Origin: an uncultured Pelagibacteraceae bacterium
Lineage (GTDB): Bacteria > Pseudomonadota > Alphaproteobacteria > Pelagibacterales > Pelagibacteraceae
Direction of reading: 5' to 3'
Assembly: GCA_902518835.1 (NCBI GenBank)
Contig: CABYHH010000003.1
Span: forward strand, 1 to 64,000
DNA length: 64,000 nt
Of this stretch, positions 9,417-17,964 are shown one piece after another (the first letter of the stretch is position 1; each line of letters begins with the position of its first letter). A program made the position numbers and the translations under genes. The notes under the pieces were generated by a model. That model was given only the letters and a program-made list of their open reading frames with translations, did no database searches and was not told where the DNA came from.

Positions 9417-10574
9417 TTAGATTTTAACTTTTCCAATTGGTCCAAACTCATTTTCATAAGCAAGTTTGTAATTTGGCTGATTCATCAGCAAATACTTCAT
9501 TACTCTCTTCGCATATGATTTTTGAGAATCAACAACTTTTTTAAAGAAAGGATCTTTCTTATTAAAGTCACCAATAACTTTATCCCAACCTTTTAGCTGT
9601 TGAGCTAAAATCTCATCTGAAGTTTGGTAAACATTTACTTTATGCTCATTCATTAACTTAGCTAAATCAGCTGAGTATCTTACTAGAGCTTTGAAGTAGT
9701 TATCACTGTTAGCAGCATAAGCAGCATTTTTTAATATCGCTTGATGCGCTGGTGATAAACTGTTGTATGTTTTTTTGTTAACTGGTATTTCAAACATCTC
9801 TTGAGATTGGTGGAAGCTTCCTAAGTGATAATGCTTAGAAACATCTTGCATACCAAATTGAGAGTCTGAAGTTGGGTTGTTAAACTCAGCTGCTTCAATC
9901 AAACCAGTCTTCATAGCTGGCTGAATTTCACCACCTGGTAATTGTCTAACTACCATTCCCATTGCAGTTAAAACGTTAGTCGCAAGACCAACTGTTCTGT
10001 ACTTCATACCTTTGACATCAGATACTTTAGTTACGTTCTTTTTAAACCAACCAAAGGGCTGAGCTGGCATTGGCATATGGAAAAATCCAATATAATCAAA
10101 ACCTACTTTTGCAAGTGTTTCATCATATAGTTTTCTTCCTCCACCGTATTCCATCCATCCCATAACTTCTTGAGATGACATACCATATGAAGGACCAGTT
10201 CCAAATAAAGATGCAGCTGGATTTTTACCATACCAATATGCTGTCACCCAGTGACCCATATCAACTACACCTGAACTTACTGCTTGTCCTATCTCTGAAG
10301 TCTTTACGACTGCTCCAACTGGTTGAAGATCAATCTTGAGTGTTCCTCCAGACATTTGATCTACCATTTTGCAGTAGTCTCCGGCCATTTCAAAAAAGAT
10401 GTTTGCTCCACTTGGCCATGCAGCTTGCATCTTTAAAGTTGTGTGACCACCAGCAGTTGCTATGTTTGGCATTGCAACCGCAGCTGCAGCTACAGCACTA
10501 GCTTTAGCAGCAGTCTTAAAGAACTTACGTCTTGAAGATGTTTTAATCTTCAATGATTTATTTTCTTTAGTCAT
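9417..10574 (-). CDS. TRAP transporter substrate-binding protein (DctP family, TakP-like), Tat-type leader
   Basis: SSRRKFFKTAAKASAVAAAAVAMP twin-arginine leader; EFNNPTSDSQFG and ligand-domain pattern; start MTKENK preferred. Confidence 0.9.
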   Translation of the reverse strand: MTKENKSLKIKTSSRRKFFKTAAKASAVAAAAVAMPNIATAGGHTTLKMQAAWPSGANIFFEMAGDYCKMVDQMSGGTLKIDLQPVGAVVKTSEIGQAVSSGVVDMGHWVTAYWYGKNPAASLFGTGPSYGMSSQEVMGWMEYGGGRKLYDETLAKVGFDYIGFFHMPMPAQPFGWFKKNVTKVSDVKGMKYRTVGLATNVLTAMGMVVRQLPGGEIQPAMKTGLIEAAEFNNPTSDSQFGMQDVSKHYHLGSFHQSQEMFEIPVNKKTYNSLSPAHQAILKNAAYAANSDNYFKALVRYSADLAKLMNEHKVNVYQTSDEILAQQLKGWDKVIGDFNKKDPFFKKVVDSQKSYAKRVMKYLLMNQPNYKLAYENEFGPIGKVKI

Positions 10575-10691
10575 TATTTCTCCTATATAGTTAATTAACT
10601 CAGATAATTTAAACACAGAATCAAATTAGAGTCTTTCTAAAAAAAGGGGCAGATGTCGCAGAAGTTGAATTATATACAATCCTGAGTAGAA

Positions 10692-11645
10692 TTAATTAAC
10701 TTTATTCTTACAATCCCCAGTTTTAAAAAATTCATCGATATTGTCAATTGCTAAGTTAGCCATTGCTGTTCGAGTTTCTTTAGTAGCACTTCCAAGATGG
10801 GGTAAAATAAAAGCAGTTTTATGATTTAAATAACCTGGATTTAAATTAGGCTCATTTTTATAAACATCTAATCCAACAGCATAAACTTTTCTTCTATTTA
10901 AAGCATCTATCAATGCATCATCATCAACAATGTCACCTCTTGCAACATTAGTGACTATCGCGCCTTTAGGTAAATATTCAATTGTTTCTTTGTTAATCAT
11001 ATCTATTGTTTCTTTTGATGCAGGACAACAAATTGATAATACTTCAGATTCTTTTAGAAAATCTTTAAAATTTTTATGATACGCTGCCCCATCTTCTTTC
11101 TCATCACTTAGTTTAGATCTATTATGATAGTGAATGATCATGCCTAAAGATTTTGCAACTTTAGCAATTTTTTGTCCTATTCTTCCCATACCTAAAATAC
11201 CTAACTTTGTTCCAGTAAGTTGTTTCCCAATTAAATAATCAGCCGACCACTTCCAGCCACCTTGTCTTGCGCTCTCGATTCCTTCTGATGCTCTTCTACA
11301 GGCACCTAAAATTAAAAGAACTCCAATTTCCGCTGTTGCATCAGTTAGTACATCGGGAGTATTAGTTACAGCTATACCTCTGTTTTTTGCTGCGTCTAAA
11401 TCAATATTTCCAAAACCTACTGCAAAATTTGAAATTATTTTTATAGTTTCTGGAAGCTTATTTATAGTATCTGAGTCAAGTTTATCAGTTAAAGACGACA
11501 ATATACCATCACATCCGTTACTTAGTTCAATAACCTTTTTTTGAGAGTAAAGTTCATCATTCGAATTTAAAATTGCATTAAAAGTTTTCTCGGCTTTATC
11601 CTCACAAGATCTTAATAATCTTCTAGTAACCAAAATTTTTTTCAT
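10692..11645 (-). CDS. D-2-hydroxyacid dehydrogenase (glycerate/glyoxylate reductase-like)
   Basis: GILGMGRIGQKIAK NAD-binding, NVARGDIVDDDAL, HLGSAT catalytic His. Confidence 0.92.
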   Translation of the reverse strand: MKKILVTRRLLRSCEDKAEKTFNAILNSNDELYSQKKVIELSNGCDGILSSLTDKLDSDTINKLPETIKIISNFAVGFGNIDLDAAKNRGIAVTNTPDVLTDATAEIGVLLILGACRRASEGIESARQGGWKWSADYLIGKQLTGTKLGILGMGRIGQKIAKVAKSLGMIIHYHNRSKLSDEKEDGAAYHKNFKDFLKESEVLSICCPASKETIDMINKETIEYLPKGAIVTNVARGDIVDDDALIDALNRRKVYAVGLDVYKNEPNLNPGYLNHKTAFILPHLGSATKETRTAMANLAIDNIDEFFKTGDCKNKVN

Positions 11646-11649
11646 TCTT

Positions 11650-13023
11650 CTAATTTAAATCAAATATCTTACCTGGATTCATTATATTATTTTGGTCAAT
11701 ACTTTTTTTAATAGTCCTCATTAACGGAATGCTATCACCATGTTCTTGTAATAAGTAAGATTTTTTATGTAGTCCTACCCCATGTTCACCTGTTATTGTA
11801 CCATTTAATTCTAGAGTTTTTTTTATTAATAAATCACTAAAATCTCTAATTTTTTCATATGTTCCTTCTTCCTTTGGATCATAAGGTAAAATTACATGAA
11901 AATTTCCATCCCCTAGATGACCAACCATAGGAGCTCTGAGACCCAGCTTTTTTGACTGTTCCTCAGCATAATTTACACATTCAGTAATATTTGAAATTGG
12001 TAAACATACGTCTGTTGAATAGACTCTGCCATTATTAATTAAAGCTTTAACAGAATAATAAACATCCCATCTTGCTTTCCAAAGTTTGTTTCTTTCTTCT
12101 AAATCTTTTGCCCATTTGAATGAACTTCCATTGTTATCTTTACTTATTTCTTCAACTATCTTTATATTTTCTTGGTTAGATACCTCAGAACCATGAAATT
12201 CGAAAAATAAAGTTGGTACTGCTTCGATATGCTCTAATTTGGAATAATTTATACTAATTTCCATTTGCTCTTTATTTAACATCTCAATTCTTGCAATAGG
12301 CACTCCATACTGAACCACTTGTTGAGCAGTTAATACCGCTTCCTCTAAAGAAGGGAAATGACATACAGCACTCATAATGCTTTCAGGAATTGGCGATAAT
12401 CTTAATTGAATTTCTGTAATTATTCCTAAAGTACCTTCAGAACCAATAAATAGGTTTGTCAAATTATAACCTGCGGAAGTTTTTTTGGTTCTACTTCCAG
12501 TCTTAATAATATCTCCATTAGGCAGGACAACTGTAAGTCCAGTAATCACAGTTTTCATAGTACCATATTTAACTGCCATAGTGCCCGAAGCAGAAGTTGA
12601 TGCCATACCACCTATTGCAGCATTTGCACCAGGATCTATGGGAAAAAAAACTCCATCTTCTCTTAAATATTCGTTTAACTGCTCTTTAGTTACACATGCT
12701 TGAACTCGACAATCAAAATCTACTGCATTAACATTTAAAATCTTATTCATTTTTTCTAAGGAGATTGTAATTCCTTTATCATTACCGACAACATTACCCT
12801 CTAAAGAAGTGCCAGTTCCGAATGGAACTACAGGAATTTTATGCTCATTACATAAACTTAATATTTTTGAAACCTCTTCATTTGTCTCTGGAAAAACAAC
12901 TGCTTTAGACAATACAGGATCATAAGTATCCTCGCCTCTAGCATAATTTGCCCTTGTAGACTCTGCTGTTGAAAATCTTCCATTAAAAATTTTCTTTAGC
13001 TCTGCTTGTACTTGATCATTCAT
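11650..13023 (-). CDS. FAD-binding oxidase (GlcD/D-lactate dehydrogenase family)
   Basis: PVVPFGTGTSLEGN, GSEGTLGIITE, GHLGDGNFH, GEHGVG motifs. Confidence 0.92.
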   Translation of the reverse strand: MNDQVQAELKKIFNGRFSTAESTRANYARGEDTYDPVLSKAVVFPETNEEVSKILSLCNEHKIPVVPFGTGTSLEGNVVGNDKGITISLEKMNKILNVNAVDFDCRVQACVTKEQLNEYLREDGVFFPIDPGANAAIGGMASTSASGTMAVKYGTMKTVITGLTVVLPNGDIIKTGSRTKKTSAGYNLTNLFIGSEGTLGIITEIQLRLSPIPESIMSAVCHFPSLEEAVLTAQQVVQYGVPIARIEMLNKEQMEISINYSKLEHIEAVPTLFFEFHGSEVSNQENIKIVEEISKDNNGSSFKWAKDLEERNKLWKARWDVYYSVKALINNGRVYSTDVCLPISNITECVNYAEEQSKKLGLRAPMVGHLGDGNFHVILPYDPKEEGTYEKIRDFSDLLIKKTLELNGTITGEHGVGLHKKSYLLQEHGDSIPLMRTIKKSIDQNNIMNPGKIFDLN

Positions 13024-13060
13024 TTGAAGATATTAATAAAAATTAAATCAAAAATACAGC

Positions 13061-14227
13061 TTATTTAGTCAACATTTTCTTGATATTTTCTAAGGCTTGA
13101 GAAATATTATCTCTAGAAGCGGCAAAACTAAATCTAACGTAATTTTGGCAAGTTTCCCCAAATGCTGATCCAGGAACAATTGCTACTCCTGCTTCGTGCA
13201 TGGCCTTTCTTGCAAATTCAGCACCATTCATTCCAGTTCCAATTACTTTAGGAAATGCGTAAAAAGCCCCTCCAGGCAAGCTACATTCTACACCTGGCAA
13301 ATCATTTAAACCTTTGTGAATTAAATCTCTTCTTTGAGTAAATTTTTCCATCATTTGATCAATAGAGTCATCCGGTCCATCTAATGCAGCAATTCCAGCA
13401 AATTGAGCTGCAGCGTTAACACAAGATACACTATTGATTAATAATTTATTGACATGTTCAATTAAGTGTTGCGGCCAAAAACTCCAACCTAGCCTCCATC
13501 CTGTCATTGAATAAGCTTTGCTCCATCCCTCTAATACTATTAATCTTTCTCTTAACTCTGGATAATTAAAAAATGAAGGCATTTCTTTATTATCAAAGAT
13601 CTGTCTGCTGTAAATTTCATCACTTAGAATTGTTACATGAGGATGTTTTTTTAGACCATCAGCTAAAAAATCAATATCACCTTTATCAACAAAACTTCCA
13701 GTTGGGTTGTTAGGATTAATTAAAATTAACAATCGAGTTTTATCTGTAATTAAGGACAATACTTTATCTGGATTAAATTTAAGATCCTTATCCTCAGTTA
13801 AATCATAAGGTACTGATGTTGAACCTGTATAATTTATCATCGACTCGTAAATAGGAAAAGCTGGTGTAGGATGAATAATTTCTGCGCCTGGCTCCCCAAA
13901 ACATTGTATAGCATAATGCATAGTTGGTTTTCCACCAGGCATTATAAGAATTCTTTCAAAATCAACTTCAACATTGTAACGTTTTTTTATCCATCTAGTT
14001 ACAGCCTGACGACACTCAGGAATACCATTTGACATAACATACCCATGATGTCCATCGTCTAGTGCTTTCTTAGCTGCATCTACAACATGTTTCGGAGTTT
14101 TAAAATCTGGTTGTCCCAATCCTAAATGGATCATGGGCTTTCCTTGAGCTTCCAATTTCTTTGCCTCAGCCAAAACTGTAAAAGCGGACTCAGTTCCTAA
14201 TCTTTCTAAACTTTTAGCTAGTTTCAT
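13061..14227 (-). CDS. Class I/II pyridoxal-phosphate aminotransferase
   Basis: LGLGQPDF, NPNNPTGSF, SDEIYSRQIF, SKAYSMTGWRLG Schiff-base Lys. Confidence 0.93.
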   Translation of the reverse strand: MKLAKSLERLGTESAFTVLAEAKKLEAQGKPMIHLGLGQPDFKTPKHVVDAAKKALDDGHHGYVMSNGIPECRQAVTRWIKKRYNVEVDFERILIMPGGKPTMHYAIQCFGEPGAEIIHPTPAFPIYESMINYTGSTSVPYDLTEDKDLKFNPDKVLSLITDKTRLLILINPNNPTGSFVDKGDIDFLADGLKKHPHVTILSDEIYSRQIFDNKEMPSFFNYPELRERLIVLEGWSKAYSMTGWRLGWSFWPQHLIEHVNKLLINSVSCVNAAAQFAGIAALDGPDDSIDQMMEKFTQRRDLIHKGLNDLPGVECSLPGGAFYAFPKVIGTGMNGAEFARKAMHEAGVAIVPGSAFGETCQNYVRFSFAASRDNISQALENIKKMLTK

Positions 14228-14239
14228 ATTATTTCCTCT

Positions 14240-15391
14240 CTATTTTCTATAGATTAATTTCGAACTATTCAACTCTTTTAAATTCTTACAACCCATTAAA
14301 ACCATATTTCTATTTATCTCATCGTGCATGTTTTGAAGTAAATGTTCAACACCTTGTTGACCTCCTGCGGCCAAAGAGAACAAAAACATTTTTCCGAAAC
14401 TACATGCTTTTGCTCCTGCTGCAATAGCTTTTAAAACGTGTGTCCCTCTTCTTACGCCTCCATCTAAAATAATTTCTAGTTTATCTCCGACAGCATCAGA
14501 AATAGCTTTGACTTGATCAAAAGGCGATCTTGAACCGTCAAGTTGCCTTCCACCATGATTTGAAATCATGATAGCGGTGCAACCAATATCAATAGCCCTT
14601 TTAGCGTCTTCAACTGACATAACGCCTTTTAAAGCAAAAGGTCCGTTCCATCTTTTTGCACAATATTCAGCATCCTTCCAACCCATAGCTGGATCATATT
14701 GTTCATTAATATATTCGATTACTGACTTTGCAATATTAGTACCCTTATCTGTTTTTTTTTTGACATTTGAAAGTTCAAATTTTTTTCCAGTCAAATAATT
14801 GAGCACCCAAACAGGTCTCATCGCAAAGCTTAATAGACTTTGTAATGTTAATTTTGGTGGAGTTGTAAATCCTGTCCTATGATCTTTTTCTCTATTACCT
14901 GCTACTAAAGTATCTACAGTTAGACACATCGCATCAAAACCTGATCTTCTAGACCTATCTATTAAGTCATCTGAAATAGATTTATCCTTATGAACATAAA
15001 GTTGAAATAATTTTGGACCACTAGAAATATTTGAAATTTCTTCAATTGAGTTATTGCCCATGGATGACATACTATAAAATGTTCCAAATTTTTCTGCTGC
15101 TCTTGCTGAAGCTTTGTCACCATCTGGATGATATAATCTTTGCATAGCTGCAGGTGATAGAAAAATTGGCATATCAATTTTTCTTCCAAACAATGTGGTA
15201 GATAAGTCTGGTTTACCAACGCTTGCAAGTATATTAGGAACTAGGTCACAATCGTTAAAGGAATCAGTATTTCTTCTTAAAGTAGCTTCATCGTCTGATC
15301 CACCATCTATATAGTGAAAAATTGGTGAGGGTAATTTTTTTTTTGCAAGCTTTCTAAAATCTTCGAAATTATAACAATTTTTTAAACTCAC
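14240..15391 (-). CDS. FMN-dependent alpha-hydroxy-acid dehydrogenase (LldD-like), copy 1, GTG start
   Basis: ALKGVMSVEDAKRA, SNHGGRQLDGSRSPFD, DGGVRRGTHVLKA. Confidence 0.92.
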   Translation of the reverse strand: MSLKNCYNFEDFRKLAKKKLPSPIFHYIDGGSDDEATLRRNTDSFNDCDLVPNILASVGKPDLSTTLFGRKIDMPIFLSPAAMQRLYHPDGDKASARAAEKFGTFYSMSSMGNNSIEEISNISSGPKLFQLYVHKDKSISDDLIDRSRRSGFDAMCLTVDTLVAGNREKDHRTGFTTPPKLTLQSLLSFAMRPVWVLNYLTGKKFELSNVKKKTDKGTNIAKSVIEYINEQYDPAMGWKDAEYCAKRWNGPFALKGVMSVEDAKRAIDIGCTAIMISNHGGRQLDGSRSPFDQVKAISDAVGDKLEIILDGGVRRGTHVLKAIAAGAKACSFGKMFLFSLAAGGQQGVEHLLQNMHDEINRNMVLMGCKNLKELNSSKLIYRK

Positions 15392-16542
15392 TATGTTCTA
15401 AATCTTAAATTACTTCTATTTAAATCGCTAATTTTAGTGCAGCCCATTAATTTCATATCTCTTTGCAATTCAGATTTATATTTTTCCAAAGCTCTTTCGA
15501 CACCAGCTTGTCCAGCAGCAGCCAATGCATAGAGATAAAGCCTTCCTCCTGAACATGCTTTTGCACCTAATGATAAAGCTTTAAGCATGTGAGTACCTCT
15601 ATGGATACCTCCTTCACATATAACATCCAGCTTATCACCTACCGCATCTACAATTTCTGCTAACTGATCAAAAGGGGATCTTGATCCATCAAGCTGACGA
15701 CCACCATGATTTGAAACCATTATCCCTGTGCATCCAATATCAACAGCTCTTTTTGCATCTTCAACACTCATCACACCTTTTAAAGCGAAATGTCCTCCCC
15801 ATTGTGAGCAGAGTTTTTCTGCATCCTTCCAATTCATAGATTGATCTAACATAGTAGAAAAATAATTTCCAATTGAGGAGTTGGTGCTTGTACCCTCTTT
15901 AACAAAATCTTGAAGATGAGGTAATTCAAACTTTCCTTTAGTTAAATAATTTATTCCCCACATCGGCTTTGTAGCAAAACTAAATAAACTGGACAAAGTT
16001 AATTTTGGCGGAGATGTAAATCCTGTTCGTAAATCTCTCTCACGATTTCCTCCAGTGATTGTATCTACGGTCAAGGCCATAACATCAAATTTTGCCGCTT
16101 TTGCTCTTTCCAAACAAGAATCATTCAGACCTCTATCTTTATGAAAATAAAACTGAAACATTTTAGGCGTATCAATTAAAGAGGAGATTTCTTCAACACT
16201 CACTGTAGCTAAAGCTGAAACTCCAAACATTGTATTAAATTTTTGTGCTGCTTTACCAACTGCTCTCTCACCATCGTAATGAAAAAGTCTCTGAAGTGCT
16301 GTTGGCGAAAGATAAAAAGGTAAATCTAATTTTTTTCCAAATATCGTGGTTGATAAATCTACATTTTCAACACCTCTTAAAACATTGGGTACTAAATCCA
16401 CATCATCGAAAGCACTAGTATTTCTAGCATAAGTAATTTCATCATCTGCAGCACCGTCAATGTAGTGAAAAATGGGTGATGGTAATTTTTTTTTAGCCAG
16501 TTTTCTAAAATCACTAAAGTTGTGACAATCTCTTAAATTCAT
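15391..16542 (-). CDS. FMN-dependent alpha-hydroxy-acid dehydrogenase (LldD-like), copy 2
   Basis: Same length (383 aa) and motifs as neighbour; SNHGGRQLDGSRSPFD, EGGIHRGTHMLKA. Confidence 0.92.
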   Translation of the reverse strand: MNLRDCHNFSDFRKLAKKKLPSPIFHYIDGAADDEITYARNTSAFDDVDLVPNVLRGVENVDLSTTIFGKKLDLPFYLSPTALQRLFHYDGERAVGKAAQKFNTMFGVSALATVSVEEISSLIDTPKMFQFYFHKDRGLNDSCLERAKAAKFDVMALTVDTITGGNRERDLRTGFTSPPKLTLSSLFSFATKPMWGINYLTKGKFELPHLQDFVKEGTSTNSSIGNYFSTMLDQSMNWKDAEKLCSQWGGHFALKGVMSVEDAKRAVDIGCTGIMVSNHGGRQLDGSRSPFDQLAEIVDAVGDKLDVICEGGIHRGTHMLKALSLGAKACSGGRLYLYALAAAGQAGVERALEKYKSELQRDMKLMGCTKISDLNRSNLRFRT

Positions 16543-16551
16543 CTAATTAAA

Positions 16552-17064
16552 TTAAAACTTTTTTAGAAAATTAAACATATAACTATTTGCCCCAGGATTC
16601 TTTTCTCCCAAACTCGCATTTGACAAATGATTATAAGAAAAACCAAGTTGACTTTCTTTAGGTAATTCTAATGAAAGCTGAACCTCACTTTTGAACTCAA
16701 GTGCGTGCCCTAAATCTTTTCCATCGCCCTCATTATAGTAGCCAGGCGCAAAACTTGGAGTAAGATTAAGAGCACCAAGTTTATAATGTGCCTGTACACC
16801 TGTGTAAAAATAAGTTGCATTGTCTGCTGTGATCATTGCACCTGTAACCGGTGATAAATTTCCTAAGAATGTATCTCTATTTAAATCTTCATTTTGATGC
16901 TGAAACCCAACCAAAGTAGATCGTTTCCCATCATCACTAAAATCAAACATCCCAGTATAAACATTAAATTCTGTATTATTTACATCCAATTTTTTTTCTT
17001 CAGCATTTACAGAAAAACACACTAAAAAAAATGTTATTAAAAGAATAATTTTTTTAAAATTCAT
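16552..17064 (-). CDS. Acyloxyacyl hydrolase / PagL-like outer-membrane protein
   Basis: Signal peptide; C-terminal NHLSNASLGEKNPGANSYMFNFLKKF resembles the PagL H-x-S active-site region. Confidence 0.7.
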   Translation of the reverse strand: MNFKKIILLITFFLVCFSVNAEEKKLDVNNTEFNVYTGMFDFSDDGKRSTLVGFQHQNEDLNRDTFLGNLSPVTGAMITADNATYFYTGVQAHYKLGALNLTPSFAPGYYNEGDGKDLGHALEFKSEVQLSLELPKESQLGFSYNHLSNASLGEKNPGANSYMFNFLKKF

Positions 17065-17077
17065 TCGCAGAATATAC

Positions 17078-17449
17078 TTAATTTTTTTTTTTAATAAATA
17101 ACTTAAATATTATTGCACCTCCTATTAAAAACATCAATATAGGCAATAACCATAATAAATAGGTATTTTTATTAAATTCTGGATTGTACAATATCCATTC
17201 TCCGTATCTACTCTTTAAATATGAGTAAATTTCCTTCTCACTCTTACCATCTTTTATTTTATTTTGAACTAGAATTTTTATACTATTGGCAAACTCTGTA
17301 TCAGAATCATAAACAGACTGACCTTGACAAATTAAACAACGTAAATTTTTTGTAATTTCTATATTTAATTTATCATTCTGATCCTGGGCTTTAAGTGAAT
17401 TAAAACTTAAAAAAACAAATATTATTATTAAATAATTTATAATTTTCAT
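17078..17449 (-). CDS. ccmH: Cytochrome c biogenesis protein CcmH/CycL
   Basis: LRCLICQGQSVYDSD (LRCxxC) motif, C-terminal TM. Confidence 0.95.
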   Translation of the reverse strand: MKIINYLIIIFVFLSFNSLKAQDQNDKLNIEITKNLRCLICQGQSVYDSDTEFANSIKILVQNKIKDGKSEKEIYSYLKSRYGEWILYNPEFNKNTYLLWLLPILMFLIGGAIIFKLFIKKKN

Positions 17450-17964
17450 TTTATTAGTTTATTTATTGCTGAAAAACTATTTGTAGAAATTGGCCCTACC
17501 ACTTTTTTTAATATTTTTTTATTATAAATCAAGTATGACTCGGGAACCCCGTAAGCTCCTAGTTCAATAGAGAGTGTCCCATCTAAATCAGAAATGATAA
17601 TTTTGTAAGGACTTTTGAAATCATTTAAAAATTTTTTTGCATTATCAATCTTATCTTTGTAATTCAGTCCTATAATTTCAATTTTCTTGCTTTTACTTAA
17701 ATCCATTAAAAAAATATGTTCCTCTCTGCAAGGAGCGCACCAAGAAGCCCAAATATTTAATAAATAGTAGATATTATCTTTAAAAATATCTTCAGATGAA
17801 ATCTTTTTATTAGAATCAAATATATCAGCTGTAAACAATGGAATATTTTTTTCTAAATTAGTTTTAGGTGTATAAATATTTGAAGTTTGTAAACTTTTAT
17901 AAAAAACAAAAAAAATTGTTAAGAAAATGATAGTTAGAAAAAAAGGTAAAAATTTAATTTTCAT
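17446..17964 (-). CDS. ccmG: Thiol:disulfide interchange protein CcmG/DsbE
   Basis: NIWASWCAPCREEH thioredoxin motif, GVPESYLI. Confidence 0.94.
   Translation of the reverse strand: MKIKFLPFFLTIIFLTIFFVFYKSLQTSNIYTPKTNLEKNIPLFTADIFDSNKKISSEDIFKDNIYYLLNIWASWCAPCREEHIFLMDLSKSKKIEIIGLNYKDKIDNAKKFLNDFKSPYKIIISDLDGTLSIELGAYGVPESYLIYNKKILKKVVGPISTNSFSAINKLIK

Noticed and set aside
10600-10690. Possible leader RNA or terminator upstream of the TRAP SBP (TCTGCGACATCTGCCCC-T8)
   Set aside because: There is a T-run and a short TCTGC direct repeat but no convincing hairpin; a TATAAT-like box is present without a good -35.
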